Source: Micavibrio sp. (lineage in GTDB: Bacteria; Pseudomonadota; Alphaproteobacteria; Micavibrionales; Micavibrionaceae). Taken from it: DNA of 64,000 nucleotides. This document shows, piece after piece, positions 16,168 to 25,284 of the stretch. Positions within the stretch are counted from its first letter, which is position 1; the number at the start of each line of letters is the position of its first letter. The stretch lies in NCBI GenBank assembly GCA_021604545.1, contig BQJE01000001.1:355444-419443 (forward strand). Direction: 5' to 3'. The translations under genes were made by a program, and so were the position numbers. Under the pieces are notes generated by a model. That model saw only the letters and a list, made by a program, of their open reading frames with translations. It was not told where the DNA came from and did not search any database.

Positions 16168-17475
16168 ATGCAAGAACAAGCCGCTTCTGCGTCAGCACCA
16201 CTCGAAAAAATCTCCCAGGACCAGCTCGAAGCGTTGGTACGCCTGCATAACCGCTTTATTGACGGGCGTTTAGGGGGGCGGCGCGCGGATCTTAAAAATA
16301 CCGATCTGACGGGCTTGTCCCTGCAGGGCGAGGATTTACGTCAGGCCAGTTTTATGGGCTGCGTTATGACGGGCATGGATTTATCGGGTGCTAATTTTCA
16401 GGAAGCCTCGCTTTACGCTTGTGATCTCAGCAATTCAAACCTTCATAAGACCAGATTTGTGCGCGCCGATATGCGCGGCGCACGGATTGAAAATGCTAAT
16501 CTGGAGGGAGCCGATCTGGAGGCTGCAGATCTGCGTATTGGCGGTGTGTCTGATGGCAGTAATTATGATGCCGGTCAGGCGGTGAATTTCCGCGGTGCAA
16601 ATTTAAGCGGTGCAAAACTGGCTGGGTCGATGGCCTCCAAAGCTGATTTTTCCGATGCAATTATGGCCGGTGCAAATATGTCGCAGGCTGATTTATCTGG
16701 GGCATATCTGGAAGGTGCTGATTTATCCGGCGCTGATATTGACGGCGCAAAATTCAAAGGAGCCAATTTGAAATCAGCGATTTTGACCGGTGTTGAAATC
16801 GGTGAGCTGGAGGAGAAAGGCGTTGATCTTTCTAGTGCGATTACTGATAAAAATATCGGTACGTCTGTCGCCGATATGGATGAGCCGCTTGGCCAGATGA
16901 TTGAAACGCACAAAAGCTGGGTGGAAAGCGCCGGGAAATCCGGCAAGCAGCTTGATCTCAGCGCGATTGATTTGCGCTCTTTGCAATCCCTCAAGATGGA
17001 GAAACTGACGGCAATTAAGGCTGTGGGAGCCAAGTTTTTCGGCATGAATCTTTATAAAGTGGAATTGCAAAGCGCTGTGGTTGATGAGGCTGATTTTCGC
17101 AATTGCGACATGGAGGAAGCCGATCTGCGTGGCTCCAGCTTTAAGAATGCCAATTTTGCACACGTCAATATGAAGGGTGCCAATTGCGGTTCACTTTTAT
17201 TCGGAGAGGGTAGTGGTACTAAACGTTTTAGCCCAACCAATTTCGAAGGTGCGAAGTTGCGCTATGCCGATTTGTCAGGCACACAGATGAAAGGCGGCCA
17301 GTTCCATGGTGCTGATTTATCTTACGCCAATTTAACCGGTGCAGATTTGCGCGATGCAGATTTTACGGGCGCGGTGATGAACAAAACCATCCTTGATGAT
17401 TGTCAAACTGAAGGCACGAAGTTTGATAAAACCGATAAACCGGTGTTTCAAATTGGTGGAGAAAAAGAAGACTAA
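16168..17475 (+). CDS. Pentapeptide-repeat protein
   Basis: A 435-residue protein in two blocks of pentapeptide repeats (A(D/N)LxG), about residues 48-210 and 285-425, which should form right-handed quadrilateral beta-helices. The N-terminus (LVRLHNRFIDGRLGGRRADL) is the alphaproteobacterial lead-in to such proteins. A non-repeat linker (about 212-275) separates the helices, with KSWVESAGKSGKQLDLSAID near its end. There is no signal peptide, so it is cytoplasmic. Some such proteins mimic DNA and protect gyrase, but here no partner is indicated; scaffold or regulatory roles are equally possible. Confidence 0.88.
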   Translation: MQEQAASASAPLEKISQDQLEALVRLHNRFIDGRLGGRRADLKNTDLTGLSLQGEDLRQASFMGCVMTGMDLSGANFQEASLYACDLSNSNLHKTRFVRADMRGARIENANLEGADLEAADLRIGGVSDGSNYDAGQAVNFRGANLSGAKLAGSMASKADFSDAIMAGANMSQADLSGAYLEGADLSGADIDGAKFKGANLKSAILTGVEIGELEEKGVDLSSAITDKNIGTSVADMDEPLGQMIETHKSWVESAGKSGKQLDLSAIDLRSLQSLKMEKLTAIKAVGAKFFGMNLYKVELQSAVVDEADFRNCDMEEADLRGSSFKNANFAHVNMKGANCGSLLFGEGSGTKRFSPTNFEGAKLRYADLSGTQMKGGQFHGADLSYANLTGADLRDADFTGAVMNKTILDDCQTEGTKFDKTDKPVFQIGGEKED

Positions 17476-17590
17476 CCGTCAGAGTATAGGTCACCTCCTT
17501 TTGTTCGCTTTCTCATCGGGTTGCGTCTATAGCAAAGCCTTCCAGGTGTGCTTTAGGTCGCCCCTCCTCTCCTTATGTCAATAAAACCTG

Positions 17591-17619
17591 TTGCAATTTT
17601 CGTAATGCATGTGCTAAAC
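17591..17619 (+). promoter_or_regulatory. Putative promoter of the first response regulator
   Basis: TTGCAA (17591-17596), 17-base spacer beginning TTTTCGTAAT and ending GTG, then CTAAAC (17614-17619). The same layout, with 12 of 17 spacer bases identical including the first ten, recurs before the second response regulator at 18723-18751. The following hairpin (17636-17661) would lie in the leader RNA. Confidence 0.5.
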
Positions 17620-17635
17620 ATGTTGCTAAATACAT

Positions 17636-17661
17636 AAAAAGGGCCTTAAAAGGGCCTTTTT
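17636..17661 (+). terminator. Hairpin with T-tract ahead of the first response regulator
   Basis: AAAAAGGGCC, a short TTAAAA loop, then GGGCCTTTTT. The outer AAAAAGG/CCTTTTT arms pair perfectly; the inner part has one mismatch. It may terminate the pentapeptide transcript or act as an attenuator in the leader of the gene starting at 17685. Confidence 0.55.
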
Positions 17662-17684
17662 CCATGAATAACGGAGAATGAAGA

Positions 17685-18695
17685 ATGTCCGAGAATATAC
17701 AGAACGTACGAATTACAGTGGTTAGAGGTGAGGAAGAAACGCTGAGGCAATGGGTTGGTGTTTTAACGGACCGCCTTGGCATGCTTAATGTATCAACAGC
17801 ATGTTCAAGAGAGAGCCTGGTCGCTATTAAGCAGCCTCAAGGACTCGTACCTATTATTGATCCCACTAAAGTTGATGAACTCGCAGCCGCAAACGACATT
17901 CTTATTCTCAAAGACGAAGCGCCTAGTATCAGTAGCTCAGATTTTTTAAAGGCTTTGCGTGAGAGGGGACACCAGACGGGTGTTGTTTTTATTCGTCCAC
18001 CAGAGGGTCCAACAGAAGCACGTAATTTTGATGGCAGTGTTTTAGACACAAGGTCTACAGTTGTAGAAGGGTTTGACGCAAAGAAAATTGCAACTGCCAT
18101 CCAAAAAGTTATGGAGGGAGCGCTTGTCGATCTCAAAAATATTCAAACCTTCTCTGCGGCTGTAACGCCGGAGGCAGCATCAGCTGCCGAAGTAAAGCAA
18201 GGGCAGGGAGCTATCCTTGTTGTTGATGACGAGCGTCAAATACGCGAAGTAATCGTCGGGATGTTGGAAGTGCAAGGTTATTCTGTTGTGAGTGCGGCCT
18301 ATGGTGAAGAGGGTCGTAAGATTGTGGAAAAGGGTGGCATATCTTTGGTTATAACGGATCAGGAAATGTTCTTAAAGAAACAGAAGCCACCCATACTGGA
18401 TCCGAAAGTGCCCGAACTACATGGCTCAGATCTTATCCAGGCTATACGCACAATGCCGGACCCGATCTGCCGTACGCCTATCATTTTATCAACTGGTCAG
18501 GGTGACGAAAAACTTGCACGTATTGTTGAGGACCTTCCTCATGGCAAAAAGCCAAATAGCGCTTTAACCAAACCGTATAATTTTACGCAAATTTCAACCG
18601 TTGTGAGTCATTGGATTGGTACACCACCTGTGAAGTGTGTGGCAGCAACAGCTCAGGTGGCGCAGGTTGTTGGGCATGAGACCTTGGAAAAATAG
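17685..18695 (+). CDS. Response regulator with N-terminal receiver-like domain
   Basis: A 336-residue protein. The C-terminal half (about 176-310) is a receiver domain with the acidic pair Asp181-Asp182, phospho-acceptor Asp225 (VITDQEM), Thr270 (LSTG) and Lys296 (TKPYN). A ~15-residue insertion follows the acceptor (KKQKPPILDPKVPEL). The N-terminal half looks like a second, degenerate receiver-like fold (NDILILKDEAP ... TGVVFIRPPEG) without an acceptor Asp. No DNA-binding or enzymatic output domain is present, so it probably signals by protein contact. A strong RBS (GGAG) precedes ATG 17685. No histidine kinase is adjacent. Confidence 0.8.
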   Translation: MSENIQNVRITVVRGEEETLRQWVGVLTDRLGMLNVSTACSRESLVAIKQPQGLVPIIDPTKVDELAAANDILILKDEAPSISSSDFLKALRERGHQTGVVFIRPPEGPTEARNFDGSVLDTRSTVVEGFDAKKIATAIQKVMEGALVDLKNIQTFSAAVTPEAASAAEVKQGQGAILVVDDERQIREVIVGMLEVQGYSVVSAAYGEEGRKIVEKGGISLVITDQEMFLKKQKPPILDPKVPELHGSDLIQAIRTMPDPICRTPIILSTGQGDEKLARIVEDLPHGKKPNSALTKPYNFTQISTVVSHWIGTPPVKCVAATAQVAQVVGHETLEK

Positions 18696-18722
18696 CCTCC
18701 GGCTTAAGTTTTAAGGTAAAAT

Positions 18723-18751
18723 TTGTATTTTTCGTAATATTTATGCTATTC
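18723..18751 (+). promoter_or_regulatory. Putative promoter of the second response regulator
   Basis: TTGTAT (18723-18728), 17-base spacer starting TTTTCGTAAT and ending ATG, then CTATTC (18746-18751). It matches the promoter-like element before the first response regulator in spacing and in the first ten spacer bases. A terminator-like hairpin begins two bases later. Confidence 0.5.
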
Positions 18752-18752
18752 T

Positions 18753-18789
18753 GCCCCAACCCCCGAAAAATAAGGGATTGGGCGTTTTT
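18753..18789 (+). terminator. Terminator-like hairpin between the two response regulators
   Basis: Left arm GCCCCAACCCC (18753-18763), right arm GGGATTGGGC (18774-18783), then GTTTTT. Pairing is imperfect (one bulge, one mismatch) but GC-rich. It would end the first regulator's transcript and lies just before the second gene's RBS. Confidence 0.6.
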
Positions 18790-18803
18790 AAATGGAGAGA
18801 CAA

Positions 18804-19283
18804 GTGACTGAGAATAAAAAAACAATTCTTCTTGTGGATGACGAGTTAGATGTCCGTCTCATGCTAGGAGATCGTTTGGCGAGCCTTGGTTACAGCGTTG
18901 TTACTACTGAAGATGTGCCGGGTGCCCTCGAAGCTATGAAGGCAAACAAAATAGACTTGGTCCTTTCCGATTATGATTTGAAGCAAAAACTGAATGGTCT
19001 GGACTTTCTCAAGGTATGTCGCCAGTCAGAGTATAATTATCAAGGACCTTTTTTTCTGGGCTCATCTTACCACCAAGATGATTTGAGAAAAGAGTGTGAA
19101 CGTTTGTCCGTTGAGCCAGACGATATCATTAGAAAACCCTATGACTATGATGGCTTAAAGCTGGCGATAGAGAAGGCGCTAAGTTCTTCTGACAGCAGGG
19201 CAGCTCCAAAATTTGAATCCACTGATGAGGAGCCTGAAACTTACGGGGTAACCTATCCCACAATAGAAAATGAATTCTCCTAG
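18804..19283 (+). CDS. Single-domain response regulator
   Basis: A 159-residue receiver-only protein: acidic pair in [11 protein letters not shown], phospho-acceptor Asp in VLSDYDLKQ, Lys in IRKPYDYDG, then a ~35-residue acidic tail. CheY/DivK-like stand-alone receivers act by binding partners. The conserved Thr/Ser region reads FFLGSS, a mild deviation. GTG 18804 is favoured because GGAG (18794-18797) precedes it by six bases; the ATG at 18792 begins inside that RBS. Its stop shares CTAG with the convergent etfA stop. Confidence 0.85.
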   Translation: MTENKKTILLVDDELDVRLMLGDRLASLGYSVVTTEDVPGALEAMKANKIDLVLSDYDLKQKLNGLDFLKVCRQSEYNYQGPFFLGSSYHQDDLRKECERLSVEPDDIIRKPYDYDGLKLAIEKALSSSDSRAAPKFESTDEEPETYGVTYPTIENEFS

Positions 19284-20209
19284 AGCTTACCCTCTAACTC
19301 CGGCACGGCATCAAAGAGATCGGCGACAAGCCCGTAATCGGCAACCGAAAAGATCGGGGCTTCTTCGTCTTTGTTAATGGCCACAATCACTTTTGAATCT
19401 TTCATACCAGCCAAATGTTGGATGGCACCGGAAATGCCGATGGCAATGTATAGGTCAGGCGCGACGACTTTACCGGTTTGCCCGACCTGATAATCATTGG
19501 GCACGTAACCGGCGTCTACGGCTGCGCGGGAAGCGCCAACAGCCGCGCCAAGTTTATCAGCAAGTTTTTCGATGATCGCAAAATTTTCAGCCGAGCCAAC
19601 CCCGCGTCCGCCGGAGACAACAATTTTGGCCGCTGTCAATTCGGGGCGTTCGGATTTGGAGAGTTCGGCGCTATCAAAACTAGAGAGGCCAGAATCGCCT
19701 TTGCCGGAGACATCTTCTATCGAAGCGCTGCCGCCTTCGGCATTGGCGGCATCGAATGTCGTGCCGCGCACGGTAATGAGTTTAATCGCATCACTTGATT
19801 TGACGGTGGCGATGGCGTTGCCTGCATAAATTGGCCGCTGGAAGGTGTCGGGCGCATCGACGGCGATGATCTCGGATATTTGTTGCGTGTCAAGCAGGGC
19901 GGCGGCGCGCGGCATGATATTTTTGCCAAAGGTCGTGGCCGGGGCAAGGATGTGGGAATAGTTTGGAGCCAGATCAACAATCACGGGCGCGATGTTTTCT
20001 GCCAGTGGGTGTTCGTGCTCCGGCGCATCGCATTTTAAAACTTTGGATACGCCGTCAACTTTAGAGGCGGCTTGCGCAACACTGTCGCAGCCGGAGCCAC
20101 ACACCAGCACATGGACATCGCCGTCAATTTCCTTGGCTGCGGTGATCGTGTTGAGGGTTGAGCTTTTTAGCCCCGTATTATCATGTTCGGCGAGGACAAG
20201 AATGCTCAT
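19280..20209 (-). CDS. etfA: Electron transfer flavoprotein, alpha subunit
   Basis: FAD-carrying subunit of the heterodimer that takes electrons from acyl-CoA and other dehydrogenases to ETF-ubiquinone oxidoreductase. The C-terminal FAD domain is complete: [38 protein letters not shown], and [24 protein letters not shown]. The length (309) is normal. The start overlaps the etfB stop by four bases. It is the last gene of the minus-strand run ubiG-HIG1-etfB-etfA. Confidence 0.97.
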   Translation of the reverse strand: MSILVLAEHDNTGLKSSTLNTITAAKEIDGDVHVLVCGSGCDSVAQAASKVDGVSKVLKCDAPEHEHPLAENIAPVIVDLAPNYSHILAPATTFGKNIMPRAAALLDTQQISEIIAVDAPDTFQRPIYAGNAIATVKSSDAIKLITVRGTTFDAANAEGGSASIEDVSGKGDSGLSSFDSAELSKSERPELTAAKIVVSGGRGVGSAENFAIIEKLADKLGAAVGASRAAVDAGYVPNDYQVGQTGKVVAPDLYIAIGISGAIQHLAGMKDSKVIVAINKDEEAPIFSVADYGLVADLFDAVPELEGKL

Positions 20210-20958
20210 GAGATCACCTTTGCTTCGTTTTTGAGTTTATCAATTAGCTCGTCGACGCTGGCGACAATAATGCCGCCGCTTCTTTGTGCTGGTTCAGCAA
20301 CTTTTAAGGTCTCGAGGCGCTTTGCGGTATCAACACCAAGATCGCCGGAGGACATGGTTTCCAGCTCTTTTTTCTTGGCCTTCATGATGTCAGGCAGTTT
20401 GGCGTAGCGCGGTTCATTGAGGCGTAGATCGGTGGTGATAATCGCTGGAGTTTTCAGCGCCAGCGTTTCCAGCCCGCCGTCAATCTCGCGGGTGACTTTG
20501 ACGGAGCCATCGGCAATTTCCAGTTTCGAGGCGAAGGTTCCCTGCGCCCAGCCGAGCAGAGCAGCGAGCATTTGCCCGGTCTGATTGGAATCATCATCAA
20601 TGGCTTGCTTGCCCATGATGACGAGGTCTGGACTTTCTTTGTCGACAAGGGCTTTTAAGATTTTGGCAACTGCGAGTGGTTCGACTTCGTCATCGGTTTG
20701 CACTAGTATGCCGCGATCGGCACCGATGGCCATGGCGGTGCGAAGCTGCTCCTGTGCTTTTTCGGGGCCGATGGAGACGGCGATAATTTCTGTGGCCTTG
20801 CCGGATTCTTTCAGGCGCACGGCTTCTTCGATGGCGATTTCATCGAACGGATTGACCGACATTTTGACATTGGCCAGATCAACGCCGCTATTGTCGGATT
20901 TGACACGGATTTTAACGTTAAAATCGACGACCCGTTTGACGGGGACAAGAATTTTCAT
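20206..20958 (-). CDS. etfB: Electron transfer flavoprotein, beta subunit
   Basis: AMP-binding subunit of the ETF heterodimer. Recognised by [20 protein letters not shown] at the start, [16 protein letters not shown], and the signature region [21 protein letters not shown]; 250 residues is typical. It overlaps etfA by ATGA, giving coupled translation and equal stoichiometry. Confidence 0.97.
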   Translation of the reverse strand: MKILVPVKRVVDFNVKIRVKSDNSGVDLANVKMSVNPFDEIAIEEAVRLKESGKATEIIAVSIGPEKAQEQLRTAMAIGADRGILVQTDDEVEPLAVAKILKALVDKESPDLVIMGKQAIDDDSNQTGQMLAALLGWAQGTFASKLEIADGSVKVTREIDGGLETLALKTPAIITTDLRLNEPRYAKLPDIMKAKKKELETMSSGDLGVDTAKRLETLKVAEPAQRSGGIIVASVDELIDKLKNEAKVIS

Positions 20959-20986
20959 TTTGGTGTGAACTCCTTCTCAGGCTTGA

Positions 20987-21184
20987 TCAGGTTTGCGAGG
21001 TAAAGTATGCCAGTGCAAACAGGGCCAAGGCAAGCCCCTGTAGCGTTACACGCGCCTGCATTAGCGTATTGCCGTGTTTTTTGTTGAATTCTCCGCCTTT
21101 GATCATGGAAAACAGGCCGATTCCTAGGACGCCGAGAACAGAAAGCATGGCCAGTAACATGGCGATGAGGAAGAATGTGTTCAT
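20987..21184 (-). CDS. HIG1-domain twin-transmembrane protein
   Basis: A 65-residue protein with two TM helices joined by GGEFNKKHGNTLMQARVTLQ, the conserved loop of the HIG1 (hypoxia-induced gene 1) family common in alphaproteobacteria and mitochondria. Mitochondrial and some bacterial members associate with respiratory complexes, especially cytochrome oxidase; a similar role is likely but unproven. Its start overlaps the ubiG stop by four bases, linking it to quinone synthesis and ETF genes. Confidence 0.88.
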   Translation of the reverse strand: MNTFFLIAMLLAMLSVLGVLGIGLFSMIKGGEFNKKHGNTLMQARVTLQGLALALFALAYFTSQT

Positions 21185-21918
21185 GGTTTCTCCTGTATTT
21201 TTTTGGCGCTCATCAAATAATTCACATCAATGTCGGTTTTTGACAGGGTAAAGCCGTTTTTGAGCGGGTTATAGATCAGGCCGGTGATGTCGCCGGGTTT
21301 GAGGCCGTTTTGTCGTGCCACTTTGGCCAGTTCGGATGGTTTTACAAATTTTTGCCAGCTATGGGTGCCGCGCGGGACCCAACGCAAAATATATTCCGCG
21401 GCGACAATGCCTAGCGCAAAGGATTTCGGTGTGCGGTTAAGGGTGGAGAAAATAATCAGTCCGCCGGGTTTGACCAGTTTGGCGCAGCTGGCCACGAAGT
21501 CTTCGATGCTGCTGACATGCTCGACAATTTCGAGCGCGAGGACGATGTCATATGTGCCGCCCATTTCTTCGGCGGTTGTTGCCTGGTAATTAATCTCCAA
21601 TCCTGATTGCTTTGCATGGTCGCTGGCGACTTCGATGGCAACTCCATCGGCATCAATACCGCTGATATTTGCGCCCATTCGGGCCATGGGCTCACAAACC
21701 AGCCCGCCGCCGCAGCCGATATCGAGTATGTTTAGGCCTTCGAGTGCGTTAAAATCTTTGGGATCGCGGTCAAAATGGCTGCAAATCTGGGTTTTGATAT
21801 AATCAAGCCGCACAGGGTTGAGGCGGTGAAGCGGCGCAAACGGCCCGCTTTCATCCCACCAGAGGGGCGCATCCTTGGAAAAATGCTCTATTTCGCTTTT
21901 TTGAACAGTGCTGGACAT
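21181..21918 (-). CDS. ubiG: Ubiquinone biosynthesis O-methyltransferase
   Basis: Performs both O-methylations of ubiquinone synthesis. The SAM motif LDIGCGGGLVCEPMARMG is intact, and EHFSKDAPLWWDESGPFAPLH at the start plus PRGTHSWQKFVKPSEL and GLIYNPLKNGF near the end are UbiG hallmarks. The length is 245. It is divergent from lysC, a pairing common in alphaproteobacteria, with an inverted repeat in the shared upstream region. Confidence 0.96.
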   Translation of the reverse strand: MSSTVQKSEIEHFSKDAPLWWDESGPFAPLHRLNPVRLDYIKTQICSHFDRDPKDFNALEGLNILDIGCGGGLVCEPMARMGANISGIDADGVAIEVASDHAKQSGLEINYQATTAEEMGGTYDIVLALEIVEHVSSIEDFVASCAKLVKPGGLIIFSTLNRTPKSFALGIVAAEYILRWVPRGTHSWQKFVKPSELAKVARQNGLKPGDITGLIYNPLKNGFTLSKTDIDVNYLMSAKKIQEKP

Positions 21919-21953
21919 AAACCCAATCTTTCCTGTAAATAACAGGGTCTTTT

Positions 21954-22031
21954 AACCACAGATAAACACAGATGAACACTGATAAAAGAGTTCAATAAGA
22001 AATCTGTGTCTATCCGTGTCCATCTGTGGTT
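21954..22031. repeat. Inverted repeat built of 10-base ACAC-GAT units
   Basis: A left arm of 30 bases (21954-21983) and a right arm of 30 bases (22002-22031) match in inverse orientation at 24 of 30 positions, beginning AACCACAGAT. Each arm is itself three 10-base units ending in GAT (AACCACAGAT, AAACACAGAT, GAACACTGAT). The CCACAGAT-AACACAGAT type of sequence recurs in many bacterial genomes as an intergenic element. It sits between divergent ubiG and lysC, 30 bases before the lysC start. Confidence 0.8.
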
Positions 22032-22060
22032 GATAAAAGAATATTTAATTAGAGATAGTT

Positions 22061-23299
22061 ATGGCCTTAATCGTTGCAAAATTTGGCGGAACCTCCGTCG
22101 CAGACACCGAGCGGATAGAAGCCGCTGCGGCTAAGGTTATGCGTGAGGTGAAGGCCGGGCATAAAGTCGTGGTTGTGGTTTCGGCTATGTCGGGTGTTAC
22201 CAACCAGTTGGTTGGGCATTGTGATGCCATCAGCAAGGTTTACGATCTGCGTGAATATGACGTTGTGGTATCCAGTGGCGAACAGGCAACCGCTGGACTG
22301 ATGGCGATGGCGTTGCAAGAAGTAGGTGTGCAGGCGCGGAGCTGGCTTGGCTGGCAAATTCCAATCCATACCAATGATATGCATGGTAAAGCGCGGGTGA
22401 TTGATGTTGATGCGGATGAGTTGCACAAACGCCTTGATGCTGGTGAGGTCATTGTTGTGCCCGGATTTCAAGGTGTAACGAAAGAGAACCGTATTGCGAC
22501 GCTGGGGCGCGGCGGCTCTGACACAACGGCTGTGGCACTGGCGGCAGCGCTGGCGGCTGATCGTTGTGACATTTATACTGACGTGAACGGTGTTTACACC
22601 GCCGATCCGCGTATTGTCGAAAAGGCACAAAAAATTGATAAAGTTTCTTATGAAGAAATGATGGAGCTGGCATCCCTTGGCACGAAAGTTCTGCAGATCC
22701 GTTCGGTGGAGATTGCGATGAACAAAGAGGTGCCGGTACAGGTGCTGTCCAGTTTTGAAGATACGATCGGCAGCAATCTGCCGGGAACCCTTGTAACCAG
22801 AGAGGAAGATATCATGGAAAAGCAAACCGTAAGCGGCGTAGCGTGTAGTCGGGATGATGCAAAAATCACTGTGCTCGATGTGCCGGATAGGCCAGGGCTA
22901 GCGGCAAAGTTATTTACGCCCCTGGCAGATGCGGCCATTAATATTGATATGATTGTGCAGAACGTGTCTTCAGACGGGCAGGGCACAGATATGACCTTTA
23001 CCGTTTCACGCGGCGAAAGCACGCGTGCTTTGGAGGTCATTGGCAATCTTGAGGAGTTCAAGGATGCCAGTCTTTTGACTGCCGATAACGTGGCCAAGAT
23101 ATCCGTGGTCGGGATCGGTATGGTTTCGCATCATGGGGTGGCCAGCAAAATGTTTGCGACTCTGGCTGAAAAGGGAATCAACATCCAGGTGATTTCTACT
23201 TCGGAAATTAAGATTTCCGTATTGGTTGATGAGGAATATGCAGAACTCGCGGTTCGCGCACTCCATGAGGCTTATGGGCTGAGCCAGGAAGCGGCGTAA
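22061..23299 (+). CDS. lysC: Aspartate kinase
   Basis: Phosphorylates L-aspartate, entry point of the Lys/Met/Thr pathway (metA and lysA are also in this window). The N-terminus has KFGGTSVAD, then SSGEQATAG, GRGGSDTTAVALAAAL and TDVNGVYTADPRIV of the amino-acid-kinase fold. The C-terminal ~150 residues form two ACT domains (VLDVPDRPGLAAKLF; VVGIGMVSHHGVASKMF), so feedback inhibition by lysine and/or threonine is expected. At 412 residues it is a full-length, monofunctional enzyme. Confidence 0.97.
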   Translation: MALIVAKFGGTSVADTERIEAAAAKVMREVKAGHKVVVVVSAMSGVTNQLVGHCDAISKVYDLREYDVVVSSGEQATAGLMAMALQEVGVQARSWLGWQIPIHTNDMHGKARVIDVDADELHKRLDAGEVIVVPGFQGVTKENRIATLGRGGSDTTAVALAAALAADRCDIYTDVNGVYTADPRIVEKAQKIDKVSYEEMMELASLGTKVLQIRSVEIAMNKEVPVQVLSSFEDTIGSNLPGTLVTREEDIMEKQTVSGVACSRDDAKITVLDVPDRPGLAAKLFTPLADAAINIDMIVQNVSSDGQGTDMTFTVSRGESTRALEVIGNLEEFKDASLLTADNVAKISVVGIGMVSHHGVASKMFATLAEKGINIQVISTSEIKISVLVDEEYAELAVRALHEAYGLSQEAA

Positions 23300-23358
23300 T
23301 AATAATTTATTGTAATTTATTGTATCCGGGCTTCGCCCGGTGCTAGTGTATTCATATT

Positions 23359-24213
23359 ATGGGACATGCAGTTTTAAAAGAGGACCTGGCGCCACCGCCG
23401 GGTCGTTTCCGCACTGAAATGCCGGTGGGCGACATTTTACGCCGCGCCCGCCTTCATTATGATCGCTCCATTGCAGATATAGAAAAAGCTATCCGAATAC
23501 GTGCCAGCCAGATCGAGGCGATCGAGCAGGGTCGTCTTGATGAATTGCCGGGCAGGGTTTATGCGATAGGCTTTGTACGCTCCTATGCCGAATATTTGGG
23601 TCTTGATGCTGATCGTATGGTGCGGTTGTTCAAAGAACAATCCGCCGGCGTTGTTAAAGAAAAACCTGAGCTTCATTTTCCTGTTGCCGCGTCTGAAAGC
23701 AAGCTTCCAGCCATATGGATTATTCTGTTCTCTCTGGTTGCCGCCTTTGCGGTGATTGTGGTTTGGAGCTATATGCATGTTGAAGATCGGAGCATGGTGA
23801 CCGAAGTGCCGCCTGTGCCGCCGGCTTTGCAAGCTGAACTGGAAGCTGAGATAATCAAAGAGGCAGAGGCTCGTATTCCCTATGGTCCGCCAGCGCCAAC
23901 GCCAGCGCAAATGGCCTCCGCAGTGGAGGCACCTAAGGCGGAGCCGGGCATTATCCTTAATATCACAGCCAATAGCTGGGTTGAGATTAGCGATGACACT
24001 GGCAAAAAAATTGTCTCCAAAGTTCTAAAAGCGGGCGATCAGTATTTTGTGCCTGATAGTCCCAATCTCAAAATGTCACTCGGCAATGCCGGTGGTGTTG
24101 CCGTGACACTTGATGGCGAACCCTTGCCTTCTCTGGGCTCCAGCGGGCAGATCAGACGCAATATCCCTCTGGGTCGCGCAGCGTTGCAAAATCTTCAAAC
24201 AGGCTTAGAGTAA
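23359..24213 (+). CDS. RodZ-like protein (HTH_25 plus DUF4115)
   Basis: A 284-residue membrane protein. Residues ~22-90 form a cytoplasmic helix-turn-helix (GDILRRARLHYDRSIADIEKAI, then GRVYAIGFVRSYAEYLGLD) as in RodZ, one TM helix follows at ~115-136, and the C-terminal periplasmic DUF4115-type beta domain begins about residue 195 (GIILNITANSWVEISDDTGK). RodZ connects MreB to the elongasome; several alphaproteobacterial members of this neighbourhood are annotated only as HTH proteins, so the cell-shape role is an inference. A short hairpin (CCGGGC/GCCCGG, 23326-23340) precedes it. Confidence 0.85.
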   Translation: MGHAVLKEDLAPPPGRFRTEMPVGDILRRARLHYDRSIADIEKAIRIRASQIEAIEQGRLDELPGRVYAIGFVRSYAEYLGLDADRMVRLFKEQSAGVVKEKPELHFPVAASESKLPAIWIILFSLVAAFAVIVVWSYMHVEDRSMVTEVPPVPPALQAELEAEIIKEAEARIPYGPPAPTPAQMASAVEAPKAEPGIILNITANSWVEISDDTGKKIVSKVLKAGDQYFVPDSPNLKMSLGNAGGVAVTLDGEPLPSLGSSGQIRRNIPLGRAALQNLQTGLE

Positions 24214-24219
24214 CTCCCC

Positions 24220-25284
24220 ATGTCTATGCAGGAAAAACTTGCGTCCATTCGGGCGCGGCATGAAGAACTTGCGGCTTTGATGTCGCAAGGTGGTCTTAGC
24301 GGTGAAGAATTCACCAAAATGTCGATGGAATATGCCGAGCTTGATCCGGTGGTTGAGGCGATCACAGAGTATAACAACGCTATCGCCGAGAAGGAAAACC
24401 TTCAGGAGCTTCTGAGCGATCCTGAGATGAAGGACATGGCGGGGGATGATTTGCGCGCCATTGAAAAACGATTGCCTGAATTGGAAAAGCAAATTCGTTT
24501 GGCGCTGGTTCCCAAAGATGCAGATGATACCAAGAATGCCATCCTTGAAATTCGTGCCGGCACTGGCGGCGAAGAGGCGGCGCTGTTTGCTGGTGATCTG
24601 TTCGGTATGTATAAAGGTTTTGCCGCCAAGATGGGCTGGAAGCTGGAGGTGATGAGTGCCTCCGAAAGTGATCTGGAAGGGTACAAGGAGATCGTTGCTG
24701 AAATTACCGGGCGTGATGTTTTTGCCAAGCTCAAATATGAATCCGGTGTGCACAGGGTACAGCGTATCCCCAAAACCGAATCCGGTGGACGTATTCATAC
24801 TTCGGCGGCGACGGTGGCTATCATGCCTGAGGCTGAAGAAGTTGATATAGAGATTGATACCAAGGATTTGCGCGTTGATACTTATCGCGCTCAAGGCGCA
24901 GGTGGTCAGCATGTCAACAAGACTGACAGCGCCGTGCGCCTGACGCACCTTCCCACCGGCGTGGTGGTTGAAATGCAGGATGAGCGCTCTCAACATAAGA
25001 ACCGCGCCAAAGCGATGAAGATTCTACAAACGCGGCTTTATGATGCCGAGCGCAGCAAGCTGGCGGCAGAACGATCCTCGGATCGCAAGGAGCAGGTAGG
25101 CTCCGGTGATCGGTCAGAGCGTATTCGTACCTATAACTATCCGCAGGGGCGGGTGAGTGATCATCGTATTAACCTGACCCTTTATAAGCTGGAAGAGGTG
25201 ATGGGCGGTGAAGCGCTGGATGAGATTGTTGATGCCCTGACGGCTGAGGATCATGCCTCGAAGCTGGCTGAACTGGAGTCTTGA
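24220..25284 (+). CDS. prfA: Peptide chain release factor 1
   Basis: Recognises UAA/UAG stop codons and triggers peptide release. GGQ is at residues 228-230 (in [16 protein letters not shown]), and the codon-reading tripeptide is PKT (184-186), the PxT form specific to RF1 and not the SPF of RF2. The length (354) is normal. The start is six bases after the RodZ-like gene and the stop overlaps prmC, whose product methylates the GGQ glutamine. Confidence 0.97.
   Translation: MSMQEKLASIRARHEELAALMSQGGLSGEEFTKMSMEYAELDPVVEAITEYNNAIAEKENLQELLSDPEMKDMAGDDLRAIEKRLPELEKQIRLALVPKDADDTKNAILEIRAGTGGEEAALFAGDLFGMYKGFAAKMGWKLEVMSASESDLEGYKEIVAEITGRDVFAKLKYESGVHRVQRIPKTESGGRIHTSAATVAIMPEAEEVDIEIDTKDLRVDTYRAQGAGGQHVNKTDSAVRLTHLPTGVVVEMQDERSQHKNRAKAMKILQTRLYDAERSKLAAERSSDRKEQVGSGDRSERIRTYNYPQGRVSDHRINLTLYKLEEVMGGEALDEIVDALTAEDHASKLAELES

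Noticed and set aside
16300-17430. DNA repeats in the pentapeptide gene as a tandem-repeat locus
   Set aside because: The repetition is at protein level with diverged codons; it is explained by the pentapeptide fold.
22067-22825. Long minus-strand frame of 252 codons inside lysC
   Set aside because: It is wholly antisense to conserved aspartate kinase sequence, its translation is His/Arg/Asn-rich without domain features, and no RBS is evident.
24205-24996. Minus-strand frame of 263 codons across prfA
   Set aside because: Antisense shadow of RF1, including its conserved GGQ region.
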